Origin: Zarea fungicola | Lineage: Eukaryota; Ascomycota; Sordariomycetes; Hypocreales; Cordycipitaceae | Direction: 5' to 3' | Length of the DNA stretch: 64,000 nucleotides | Assembly (NCBI GenBank): GCA_900169235.1 | Contig: FWCC01000124.1 | Coordinates: 412,649 to 476,648, forward strand | Shown: positions 35,956-48,321 of the stretch, in pieces | Layout of the letters: each line of letters begins with the position of its first letter | Position numbering within the stretch: the stretch's first letter is position 1 | Notes under the pieces: generated by a model | What the model was told of the DNA's origin: nothing | The model's input: the letters and a program-made list of their open reading frames with translations, nothing else | Database searches by the model: none | Made by a program: the position numbers and the translations under genes

Positions 35956-38900
35956 GGACGCAGAACAGCAGACCAGCGGCAGACCAAAAAAGGTAGCCAA
36001 CGCGCCCACGTTGGTCAGTGGCAGGCACAAAAATAAAACTGGCGGGCCAGAACGTCTGCAAGATGCGAGGCAGGGTTCGGGCTAGCACGTCAGCGCCGCT
36101 TTGCGTAGATCAGGCACAGCTGATGGGCGAGAAGAGAACCTTGGCGCAGTGGAAAGAGGACGCGGTATAGGGGACGACGTATGGAGACGTTGTCGCGGAG
36201 CCAACAAGGGGAGCGTGAGACTCGAGAACGCGAACTGCCTCGAGAAAATAGTGTTTATGGCGCGAAGAGAGAGAAGAGATAATTTAGCTGGCGAAGCCGT
36301 TTGAATACGGACAAGATTGAATTAGCGTTGGGACGCGGCCGACCCAATATCCTGGAACGACTTGGCAGTTAGTTAGTGGTAATTGACTAATACAGCTGCG
36401 AGGCACCCCAAGGACGCCTATCAATGGAGGCGACAGCCTGACAGATGGCGCTGTGAGTATTATTAGCGTAGATCCACCAGCGGACAGCGACAGCCAGCGG
36501 AGGAGGGGTTTTGTTGGTGCATGAGAGCTAGGTACTGGTAGGTGATAGGTGTGAGGTAGTGGGAGTAAACTGGAGATTTGCATTTACCGTTGTTACCGCG
36601 GTGCGGTGGTATGAGGACGCCGAGAAATACTGGTCGGTTGGTAGGCGGGCCGAGTGGGGGCTTTTTGACGACCGTGATCTGTCGGTAGAGCTGTGCATGT
36701 ACAGCAGTGGAGTTGAAGGGGGCGAAAGATGGCCCAACAGAGCGTAGCGCGTACCCTGGATGAGCTGAAGAATGGCCAAGGATGTACCAGATGAACGAGA
36801 TCGGTATGAATGAATGAGTTTTGATTCGTACCCTGATTGATGAAATTGGTCGATGGATGGTGTTGTTTGGCAGTGGCAAATCGGCGGCGTTTGCTGGGAG
36901 CGGGTAGAAGAAGCTGAGAGAAGCTGCGGGGTGTGTTTGTTGGAGTTGGTTGACTACCTATTTGCTGGTGGATGATGGCAGGCAGAGTGCCCTATAATTT
37001 TAGGCTGGTGCAGTGCCTGGAGGCTTTGGCGCGGCCACGATAGCTGCCAACAGTAACCTGGTAGGGCAGCTGCTGATGGGCGTCTGTCGTCTGTCTGCTG
37101 CAGGGACTTGCGGTGCGCGTTCGTAGAGTGGAAACCCAAAGACACAGATCGCTATTGGGTATCAACAATAGAAACGCAGAGACCAATAGTGAGATGAATG
37201 ACACGATCGAAAACACACGCTGTTTGACTGAATAGTCTCTCTTGTCGTCGCTGGTTGAAGAGAGAAGAGGACAAGGGAAATGAGGAAAGAGAACGAAGTG
37301 TGGAGAGACGACGAGGTTAGGGATAACGGGAACTAAAAAGGTGCCCGCTTTGAAGCCGACTGTCTGGTAGCGAGCAAGAAAAAGAGATGCTTGTTATTGG
37401 CAAGGGGGAGTAAAGGTATCAGTGCTCTCCGTACGGAGTATTTGGTAATAAAAGAGAGAGATGCTGCCCAGGCCTTGTTTTTCTATTCCCATTCCTTTTC
37501 GGGTGGCGGAACCACGAGATGAGGCAAGACAGGGACTGATTTGCTGCGGAGGCTGGCGGCAAAGGAAAAAAACCCAAATATGGTGCAAATAATCACATAA
37601 TCAATAAATAAAGACACGGCACAGCCAAGTGAACAAACAAGGTCTGGATGTAGCAGGCAAAGCAAAGCAAACTGCAGGCAAGCGCGTACAACAAGTTAGT
37701 GGTTTAGCAACAGCTGCAGCTGCCAAATTGCAAAGTCAACATCTACAGATTAGCTTTTTGGTGGGCACTACCGCCGATGTTTTTCGGGCAGCCAGCGCCG
37801 GGACAGGGGGTCCAGACAGACAGCTGGGAGTACCGATACAGTCCTGTCTTCAGTTTAAACAAGGGGGAAAAGGCGTCATGGGCGTGTGCGTGGACACGAA
37901 AAAGACGGAATAAAAGGGTGGCTGCAGTTACCAGTTATGTTGGCTGGGTGCCGTCCCCCAGGGTCGCGCCAGATCTGCACCACTCAAATGGTAGATTGAT
38001 TGGAGACTTTCTCACCTTTTTCAGAGCCAGCGTTGGTGCCCATGCAAATAGAAAACGGGGTTGCAGGGCCAGCCAGCGTCATCCCGAGAAGCTGGGACAG
38101 AGAGTGTGGCATTGGTGTGCCACAGATTGGGGCAGTGGCGGCCGATGCAGGTGGCACGGCAAGGATTATGAGCATCGAGAATTTGAGCATGGCAAATCGA
38201 AATGGCATAAAACTGCAGACGGAATGAGGCGGCAGGGGGGGTATGCGAGAATGCGACGAGCTAGAGCAATCGTGGACGCGGACGCCGCCCATGCGCCTCG
38301 CTCTGGTAGGCTGAAAACCAGGTGGCCTGCATCACAACCTTGCATGCATGCAACCCACATCTACCAGTATGGACGTGCTGGAGGCCATGATGCAAGCACG
38401 GGCTAAAATTTTTTATACATGATTTCGTCTTCTTTCCGACCTTCTATCCGACATTTGTGACTGCTTTATCTAGGGTGCAGCAGCCTGTCACGTCTTGTTT
38501 GGGTGTACGCCACAAAATGAAGAAGGACAGCGTTGCGATCAGAGAGACAGATGGTCTGCTTGGCTGTCGATTGCTGGGTACGGGCATGCCAGAACCTGAG
38601 TGAAGTGGGCGATGCATGTAATCTAGCCACGATGCAGCGACGAAACAGCGGAGCATTTGCAGCCATTGTTCTTTCCATGATTGTTATTAAATTTTCCGCA
38701 TCTCTTGCATAATGACGCATTTGCTCCGCTCAGCCTGCATAACTCCCCATAAGATGCGGTGAATAAAAAGGCATACCGGTACCAATGTTTGCTTTTCCAG
38801 GAACCAGCCAAGCAATCTAACTAGTATCTAATGGGTTGTCGATAGAGCCGGCCTATCAATCGCTAAAAGCAAACAGTTTAGAAACCCGTCGCAGCCTTCC

Positions 38901-40996
38901 GTCGCGGCGGGCTTATTCCCCTAATTGGTACGCAGTACTAGGTAGGCTTGACATCCATATATCCTTGGCAGCTATTAACCGTCTTTTTACCTGTACTCTC
39001 CGCACATGGCCAGCCACATATTACAACAACGGGAATTGCAATACTCGTTGTTAATATATCTGGAGTAAATACGGAGTAGGTACTAGCAATTACTGGTAAG
39101 CAATGGTAAATAGGGAGGTACTTGTTGTCAACTCGCGACACTGCCCTAAACTGTGAGCCCCGAGTGACCCCCTGCATCTCCTCCCCCGCAGCAAGGCTTA
39201 AGAGTCGCTGAAAGAAATGGCCACTAGCAGGGGGGTGCTTGGTGGCGGATCCTCCGGTGCAACTTGCCGGTCCGTTTAGTCTTGTTTTCTCTTTCCCCTA
39301 GCAGCTACCAGCCAATCAACACACCCCATCTCAGCGGGCCGCTATGGAGACACTTCTCGATATAGACTAGCCTCCCGCTCGGCTGGGATGGCTTATTGCT
39401 TCTTTCCTTTTTTTTTGCTCAGGTGGGTTATTTTCCCCATCACCTGCAGAACACAAGTATGCAGAACCCTTTCCTGGGCCTAGCTGTCTGCCAGATCAAA
39501 GTACCATCGACTTTACAGATGGGCCTAGCGGCGTAGGGCCCATGTCTAGGCAGGCCCCCTTCATCCCAAACAAGAGACAATTCTATGCTGAGAAAAAGGA
39601 AAAACAGGAGGGCAAAAAAGATACATCACTTCCGACTGGCACATGTGGTCAAACTCTAAATTCTATTCATTTACCAGCTGGTTCGCTCAGGGGTTATGTC
39701 TGAGGAACCTTCAACGGTAACCTCCATCGCTTGCTTGCGACAAATGAAATAGGAAGCGTGACAGGGACAAAAAACAAAGAAGCAAAGAAGAGTTCAATTC
39801 ATTTTCATCTTAATGGCACACGGGCCAGAGAATAAAGCCACACCTTTGGCGCTCTGTTTATTGGACGAATCTCTTGGATTTCCAGTGTACTTTTTTTTGG
39901 CCTTGCTAGCGTCCGGCCGCCTCCCGCTCCGGACCCAGCTGATCATCTTGCACCAGCAGGGACGAGACTAAGTTACCAGTCAGAGCATTCGGTTCTACTA
40001 GGTTCTGGCAGCGGTCGGGTCCTCACCTGTCAGCCACCAACGGCTAGCCGACACTGTTCACTAAACAAAAATTCAAAAAAGGCATCACTATCCAAAATAC
40101 ACCCACCCCAAGCATCAAACGCAGCCCAGCCAGCAAAGCACCGCTGCAGACCTGCGCACGCAAGCATCCGTCAAAGCGCTTCTGTCACCTAGATCACACC
40201 GGCCCCAGCTTTTGTGCAGCTCCCAGATATTATCAGAAGCAGCAGCAGGACCGCGTCGAGCAAGCGGCCCAGACGGAGACAGACGACCCCCAGTTGTCAA
40301 GTGGGCTCCTCTTACTGGGGTCAGGGAGATAGTGTCTCTCTGCATCTGTCCGTCGGCTCTCTTGTTCCTGTCCTTGGCCTGCCGGAGACACACCATCGTC
40401 GGCCGTGTCGACCATTGCCGCACTTCCCTTTTGGTTCCTGCGCCATTCTAGCGTCCCAGTACGCCGACGGGATACTGGCCACCCCTCCCCCCCCCTAGTC
40501 CTGCACGCGCTCGTTCTCCCAGCAAGCTCCCTCATTGCCTTTCCTCGTCTCCCTGTTCCCTCCAACGGCCGCACTAGAGAGGTTCGCGTAGAGCAAAAGG
40601 CTACCAGAACAGTATTAACCGGCGGTACCGCATTTTCATCACCGGCCTTTTACCAAGGCTAGGGCCGTCCTATTCCTAGCTTAGCAGAACTCCGTGTTTG
40701 GTGGATTGATTAGCCCCGCCAATTATCCAACGTCACCTGGTGGTTCCTTGGCTGCAAAGCTTACCATATGGCCTTGAACAAGGCACAGGGCTACGAAGCT
40801 TCCCCAGTGAGATAGCGAGGCAACTGGGCTGCACCACTTGTCTCCTCGCGAGGATACTCTTCTGTGCTCTTCTGGCATGTGGTTGCGCTGCCGCTGCGCT
40901 TAGTGGGACAACACGAGAGAGCCGCAGCCATAGTTCTGCTTCCAAATTAGCTACCGTACTGGCGTGAGCCCTAGTAGGCTCAAGGATATAATTAAG
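35956..40996. other. 5-kb divergent intergenic region between two regulators
   Basis: The Fungal_trans_2 gene (minus) and the C2H2 gene (plus) are head to head across 5 kb. ORFs here are short and match nothing I know. The palindromic core CTCCGTACGGAG is at 37426-37437, and TACGGAGTA is at 39070-39078. Long upstream regions are usual for regulatory genes with extended leaders and upstream ORFs, but nothing in the sequence proves that here. Confidence 0.5.
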
Positions 40997-42172
40997 ATGG
41001 ACGGCGCCTTTGCGACGATGCCGAGGCAGGCTCAAGTGTTTGAATCTAGTCGACATAACAGTTCACACAGCACTTCAACATTCCTGGATGGCTTAATCAG
41101 AGAGCACCTCAGCCGGATTACACAAGATTACAATACCATGGGTACCAATTCTCCTCCTACGCCCCCGGCAGCTGGCGGCCCGTTGATCTCCGACGAGTCG
41201 GCTACCCTCCTACAGGAGCTGGGAGAGTACTTTACCCGTACCGCCCAAATGTGGTCGACAATGACCCAGAATCTACTTCAAGGGCCACATATCGACAAAG
41301 TCGCTGCCGACGTCACTGCTCGCTCTGAACAGCATACAAAGCTAACAGACTTCTCCGCCATATCTGCTGTCGATGTCGAGATAAGTCGCTTACGGTACGT
41401 TTTATTTAAATCCTCCATATAAGACTCTTTTCAGCCTCGTCTACGGCATAGTTCTGACCCTCTTACTACACAGTAAAATACGAGACTTAACTGCCAAATT
41501 CTCCCAAGACGTTGAGGCTGTCTGGCGCACGTCGAGGGACCCTGTAGATGGCTCCTCCACCGTCCTGAGGTCACTCGGCGCGCGAATGCCGCTTACTGAC
41601 TTGTCTTCGGGACCCAGCCACGATGCCCATTTCTTAAGCCACAACCCGCAGGGTGCTCTCAGTATGGGGAGCCTGGTCGGCGGTATGGCGGATCAAATGG
41701 ATCTGGGCAACGATGACGCCTCCGATTCTGACACTGATGATGAAGACCTTTTTGCCAGCATAGACATGGATGCGCTCAAGCAGAGAGGCAAGGGCATGTA
41801 TCGCTGCCCAAAGGGCATCAAATGTGATAAGGGAGGCGTCGACAAAGCTGGTAACCTTGTCCTATTTGACCGCAACTCCTCATTTGCGTAAGTGTGCCCC
41901 TCCCTGAGTGCGATTTTCCCCCGTCAAGGACAACACGGCGTAACAATCGCGTTGTCAAGCCACAAAAGCGAGTGTGTTGCTGACGCGCCTTCACTCTCTC
42001 TCTCAACAGGCAACACTGTAACAAACACAGGAAGCCGTGGGTCTGCGACCTTGAGCACTGTCCAAACACGCCCAAGAAGCGCCGTTTTGCCCGACGAGAT
42101 GGTTTGGAAAGGCATAAGCAGACTGTAAAGCACGAGCCCAAGCATGCGGACCCCCACGGCAACGCCCGATAG
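40997..42172 (+). CDS. C2H2 zinc-finger protein
   Basis: Three exons, 40997-41394, 41474-41887 and 42010-42172, encode 324 residues. Donors are GTACGT and GTAAGT, and the joins give SRLRKIRDLTAKF and NSSFAQHCNKH. The middle (about 215-232) is an acidic run, DDASDSDTDDEDLF, plausible as an activation surface. The C-terminus holds two zinc-binding units: a looser C244-x5-C250 with H273-x3-H277, and a clearer C283-x4-C288-x17-H306-x5-H312. The third exon completes both, which supports the model. Basic stretches (KKRRFARR) between the ligands suit DNA contact or nuclear import. Coding signal is reasonable, but I do not recognise a named orthologue. The GTG-initiated frame to 40964 is not used because ATG 40997 is available. 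Confidence 0.8.
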
Positions 42173-45100
42173 CATTAGTTTCTCAAAATCCAATCATGGT
42201 TGATCGCCGGACCTTGCTTGGTCCCGTGGTCTTCTCTTCCACGCGTCGACGCATAGTGGCCGCAGAAGAGCCTGGACTGAACTAGCTCTTTCTCAAAAGG
42301 ACAAGGAAAACTTGTTGACGTGGCCTAGCGGGCATGGCCATGCAGTGGCAAAGGCTCTGAGGAGGCGCTGTTCGCCACTTGGCAAAGTAGCACCAGTTGG
42401 TGGAAATGCATAGCAGGTGCAGGCGACTGAATATCTGCGACGAAGGATATCTTCATAAGCGAATTGTGGTGCTGCCTTGTTTTTATGAAGAATCGGAGCG
42501 AAAAGAGATGTCAGATGTGGGGGATGGGAAAAGAAGAAGAGGAGAGAGGGGAAGAGAGGCGGAAGAAAAAAAGGGATCAATCTTGTAAACGGCATCTTTG
42601 CCCTGGTGTGAGAAGAGAAAGGGACCACACCACTCTACGGAGGCGGACCTAGTTAGACGAGATGACGGCATGGCATATCTTTACATACACGGAACAGACA
42701 GATCTGAAAAGGTTGACCTAGTGCGGGCCCTTTTGTGCAAACCACTCTGATTGAAACGCACGACATTATTAGCGTCCTTGCTTCCCTTGCCCGCCCCTCT
42801 CCGCCCCTTGGCTCTGCTCTTTGCAATAATACACTGTACAGTACTGGTAGAAATGAGGGTGCATCTCGACGGTGCAGTTGCCGATCCCCCATTAGGAAAC
42901 ATCTCCAACTGCCACGCCCCTCCCCCCAGTGCCCGTGCAGAGTGGCGGAGAGAAAGAGGGGTGTGTGGTGGGATATAATTTGGCGGAGAGAGACAGCCAC
43001 CTTTTAGCTCGCCCTCTTTTTTTCGGACTGCGCTAGCCCACACCACAGGGCCGCCTCCTGGGGTTGGCAATGTAGGCACCCAGCTCGTCGGGTCGAAAAA
43101 AAGCAAGCAAAAGCACGGAAAAAGAAGACATGCTCATTGGGGTCGGCCGAAAACTCTCGGTGGAATGACTAAAAGCTAGTCAGCACGGAGTAGCGTAAGG
43201 AAAACCATTGAAAAAAACAGCCACGTACGGAATAGTTGCACCTCGGTGGCAGAGACGCCATCAGGTCTAGTGATGATGCTTTTGTATATTACTGAGTATC
43301 ACTCTATGCTTCTTTTTTCTTTTGTTTTTATTCGGTTTCGGAGCTGTCATTTTTCGATGTTAATCTGTGTTAATCTGTGTTTCATTGTTCGCTGCTATTT
43401 CCCGTCCAACTAAATTTGGTTTTACATGAGCAGGCTGTAGTTCCGGTTTGTTGTATAGGGGGAGCACATTGACGAGGGATATGGAGCACGGGACGTGAAA
43501 TGAAATTGTATTGCCGGCAAATACATCAAGAGGCGAGCATGCAATGGAATGCGGAAGCCGGTCAAAGGGACATGTGACTCGAATTTTGACTTTCATTTGC
43601 TGGGGAAGCGGAGGATAGCATTGCTCGCTCTAGGCTAGATATTGTTGTCCTTCAAGAGTTCGGTGTCGGTATACTGCAGCCTTATCTCCTTGTCCGTCGG
43701 TTCCTTTCCTCCTCTCGTTTTTGGCTGGTTGATCTTTGGTGTGTTACTTTGGGCACCGATAAGTTTCGCTTCACCGTATGGAACAACAACATTGCAGAAA
43801 CAGATGTCATCTGAGCATTTATGAGGGAGCACGGTGAATATATGGCGCCGTAGTCTTCCAAGTGGCCAGTCATGCATAACAGAGCAACGCATACTGGGTA
43901 CATGCAACGAACAGCAAATCACCGCCCTCCCCCTCTGACGTATGAGTCTGCAGCATCAAACGGGGCGGTGAGGGAAACTGGTGGCTTCCCCAGTGCCCGA
44001 TCCTCTGTCTTACGAAACAATTGCAACTGCCCGGCTCTTGTGTGAAGAATTTGGACGCCCACTCCCCATCCAACAGAACTTTCGGCATTGTTTAGCTTTT
44101 TTTTGGTTGACATGCTCATCATGGACGGGCGTCCGAATCTTGTAACAAAATGACAACCAGATGCTTGGGACGCTGGATCTGACCCAATGCGCCGTAGTGG
44201 GCCGTGCACACCCAGCCCAGGCAGTGGAGATCTTGACAGGGAAAAAAAAAAGGCAAACTAACGTTAGTTGGCAGCTAGTTAGTTCAACAGAGATGCAGCT
44301 AGTGTCTAGTGTTGAAGACTAATCAATTCAAAGAAAAGGGCGCCATAATAAGGCCGGATATGAGAGAGGTACAATTGCCAAGGTGTTGGTGGATGGCCCG
44401 GACTACTTTGAGTACCCCCAACGCTCGGCTGTTTGCCACGAAATACTACCCGGCAGTTCATCGTTGCATCTTGAGCAGGAGGGAGGCATTGCCGAAGAGA
44501 GAGGTGCAGTTGTGAATAGCACATTCTGCTTGATAACTGCCGTATGCCCATCGTACTAAGTGCTTGGCTTTGGCGAGCAGCGACAATGCTTCGGTCGGGA
44601 GACGGAAAAGAGAGCCGTGAAAAGAGTATAGAGATAGGTGCCTCGAGAGAAGGTATCAGTATTACAGGCCATAACTAGGTGCAATATCGCCTATCGACAA
44701 CTGATAGTTGACAGGTTTTCGTGCCACCATGGAAACCTGTGTCCATCTGTGTAGACGGAGTGGTTGTGAGAAGAGAGATTGGCGATGCGACACGGCGAGA
44801 AAAGGCAGCCAATCTATATCTTGTACAACGTCATGCAACATGAAAGACGGCTGTTACGAGGATACCCAATATGTATACGGCAATAAAGCTGCTGTGTAAG
44901 GAGTGCGGGACGACGGGTGTACGAGCGTTTGTACTGTCCGATGCCTCGGCCCGGGAGCTGCCCGTGTTACAACATGCTGATGGGTTTTCTTTTTTATTTG
45001 CAAAGTCTGACGAGCAGGTCTCTCATCTTCCTTCTGACAGTGCGATACCGGTGGAATGGTACCAGTTGTGGGTAAATTGGTCTTAATATCGATCCCCATG

Positions 45101-48100
45101 GGCGGGACCCCCTGCCTGTGCCAGCCAGTCGACCCAAGCTGACGGGTCGTGTCTCAACGACTGACACCCTGACCGAATTGCCGGGACGAGACTTGGGCGG
45201 AGTGGAGAAATGGTGCCAGGGGAGGCGGAAAGAAGGTTGGTATCATGGCATGTACTGGAAAGCGTCTCATGTCGTGTTTGTCTAGTTATTCTGTAGCCAC
45301 CAAGTAGTGCCGTGGCGAGGACATTCGATGTTTCTGTACATGTGCTCCTCGATCCGCGCGCATTTGCATCGATCGGTGCGGCTGAACTTGTTAGCGACAG
45401 CCAATCATCCAACCAGTCAGAGGTTTTTCAAAAGACGTGATTTTTTTTTTTGCAATGCCGAGTAGTGCTCGGTGACGAGATCTTACGTTCCAGTAGGCGC
45501 ACGCCCAATGCACGCCCTGAAGGACAAGTACCCCAGAAACGAGCAGGAAATTGCAAATACGAGTGAGAGATAGCACGTGCTTTACCGACAGTGCGGGTCT
45601 AACGTACTCCATGAAACCATTACCAGAAGGGTAAGTTTGTGGGAGGAAACCGGTTGGTGAGGCGAGGTGAGAAAAGAGACAACAGTGAGAAAAGAGGCCT
45701 ATTGATTGAGAGAGCAGGATGGATCCAAGTTCAAACGAAGGAATAACAAGTCAGTTTAGCGGGAGAGGACGACTAGTTGGCCCCCAGCTTTGATATTTTG
45801 GGGCAGGAAAGACGGGGCCAAAGCAGCGCAATTAAAAAATTACAGGGAACCAGATAGTGTCCAAATACGATGGATGGGGCGGTGGCGCAGAAATGATAGG
45901 CACTAAAATACAAGCAAATGCTCCCTGTGTTATTGCCAGCAATAGCATTACAGGGGGGAGTGAGTGGCGAGCGCGCTATAGTGGGCGCTACAATAGGCAT
46001 GCGAGATTCAGGCCCTGCAGCATCCTGGATCGTGGCATCGTTTGGCGGCTTGCTCTGGCCTCTCCTGGGCGTTGCTGCTGCTCCGCGGGGGGAAAGAGTC
46101 AACTAATCATGACGTGCTGCGGAAACCCGGAAAGGGAAACTAGATGCATCGGTACGCACGGTGCAAGGTACTCTGTACACAATGCTAGAATCGTCGCCTC
46201 GCCTACTGGTAGAATGGGAAACCAGAAATGCGTATTGGCCAGTTGGATGCACAGTCTAGCAGTATGTATACGGTCATTTTTGGGGGCCTTGACCCTTATT
46301 TCTGGCAGTTTTTAATACACGTGGTGTTTGTTCATGGCCCAGCCATCATGCCGGTATTTTCATTGTATCAACTCCAGTCTCGGTAGCTGTGCCGCACGAG
46401 TCTTGGTTGGTCCACGGCTGCCGCTGGTTTGTGCACTATTGGGGATCCTCTGGGGCGGGACTCTGGAGTCCCTGGGCGTTGTGGTGCTTCCGCCGCCAAG
46501 GATGTGGTATCTTGTCTGGATGTATGAAGATGAATTAAGTTGCCAGTTGAGCATCAATGAACCTGTACTGGTATACTCTGAAAACAAACAAAGTTGATGC
46601 TGGTTTGTCTGCAGTCAATCCGTTTGCTTTCTGTATTTGGTACCTATTGGTTGTAAAGACTGTCGTTTGCCAGCCATCGCACCTTCCTTCTCTCCGCTGC
46701 CAACTGCCTACCGCCACGACCACAAAGAAATCCCCTCCCAAACCCAAAAAAAAGTTGTCCCCCCCCCCGCAATTCTGTTACACAAGCACCGCCGCCATCA
46801 CCCGCTCCCTGTACCAGTACGTACTGCCGAAAACCCCCTGCGACACTATCGATGTTCTTCGGCCCAAACCGTTTCGAGACCTTTGTCAGCTTGGCTCCAT
46901 CGGCCCTTGAAGCAAACAAGTCAATACATTGAATTGCGGCTGTCTGATCATGCCGTGGTACCTATGCAACTGACAGAATGACTACCTTGGATGCAAGCCA
47001 ACGGAGGGTTGGGTGGCGAGACTGGGCTGGACAATCACAGTTCGACACGAAACATAACCATACTGTTCGCTTTGGTGCCCAAAGTATCATGCCACAAGCG
47101 TATCGAGAGCCGACACGAAACTGGCTGCTCCTTGGTCCATTTCGGGCGTCTATGGACTGACTGACGGTGTGTGTATCCGAGCCATTCACCACTCAACCAC
47201 TCTGGCGATGTGGTGTTGTGGTGGTGGGTGGGCGGATCGGTTCATCCGCCATGTCTATGCTATGGCTCAAGCCCATGCGGCTTGCTAATTGGTGACGCAG
47301 ATTGATTAGCTTTTTTCGTCTCATTGCATCGCTTCCATCTGGCGGTAAGAGCCATTCACAGCCTTATCACCAGCAGGTGCTTTTCATCCGGAAATGAGAC
47401 GTCTCTGCTTCACCTTACAATTCCACCAAGTCCGGCGCTCACTAACCATTTTTATGTCAACTCGCGGCGGCGGCGTCAAGGTTACTCCCCAGTGCCCTGT
47501 CATCTCATCCCCCCCTTATGGCACGGACTAGCCTTGCCTTCCGGTCGCCGGTAAGCCTGGGAGAGACGACTGCACTAACGTTTGCCACTGCTCTAGGCCT
47601 CGCACATAGTTACTCCTCAACAGCAGACCACTTTGGAAAAGTTGGCCGGCAAAACTCGCCCCTAGTGATTTGCTAGCCTGACAGTGTAGCCTCGTCCCTG
47701 CCAAGTTGCACTGATACACTGCTTGTCGCCTGTCTCTTAGCCAACTCGCCTGCCTATTGGCTGACGTTCTTCGTCCTTGGCGGCCATCCACACACAGCCT
47801 TTCGCATGAAGAGGGTCCCCAACATGGGCCCCAGCAAAACCCTTAGCTTCTTTTCCCACTCGGCGCCTTGAGAGACGAGAGGAGACGGGGTGTGGGCAAT
47901 GAGGAAAGAAGCATTGAATGCTGGTTGCTTTTGCGCCTGCAAGGCCAATAGCTGATGATGGACCACGCCCCGGAATCCGGAGCCTACACTCTTCCACGCC
48001 CCCCCAGATACCTCCAATGCCTCTGGTCCTAGTTTTTTTTTTTCCTTCTGGGAGCAGCTTGCAAAACTCAGTCTCAATTACAGCTTCAATTATAAAGATC

Positions 48101-48321
48101 CATTTCCACCCACCTCCTCAAACCTCTTTTTCCGTTTCTCTTTAGACTTCGACTATAACTACTGATTGAACATCACACTCCCTCACAGAGTATCACTACC
48201 TTCACATTGTACTACTACTCTTTGTCTCGACTCAGTCGTACAATCATTTTCAATCACAATTGCAAACCACCTTGTCACAGCTTTCTCGCTTACTATTTAA
48301 TCAACCATAGAAACCGCAACC
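42173..48321. other. 6.1-kb gene-poor interval upstream of the amine oxidase
   Basis: Only short ORFs without recognisable domains lie here, on both strands (the largest, about 152 codons at 45857-46315, is Cys- and Arg-rich with no family resemblance). A decamer TAATCTGTGT is repeated twice in tandem at 43361-43380. The last 300 bp before 48322 are pyrimidine-rich, with a TATAAAG at 48091, and look like the promoter and leader of the downstream gene. Confidence 0.5.
48091..48097 (+). promoter_or_regulatory. Candidate TATA box of the amine oxidase gene
   Basis: TATAAAG lies 231 bp upstream of the ATG at 48322 and is followed by a pyrimidine- and A-rich leader. This is the best core-promoter candidate there, though based on a short motif and position only. 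Confidence 0.4.

Noticed and set aside
45857..46315. 152-codon Cys- and Arg-rich plus-strand ORF
   Set aside because: No secretion signal, no cysteine pattern typical of effectors, and no family resemblance. It overlaps other random frames.
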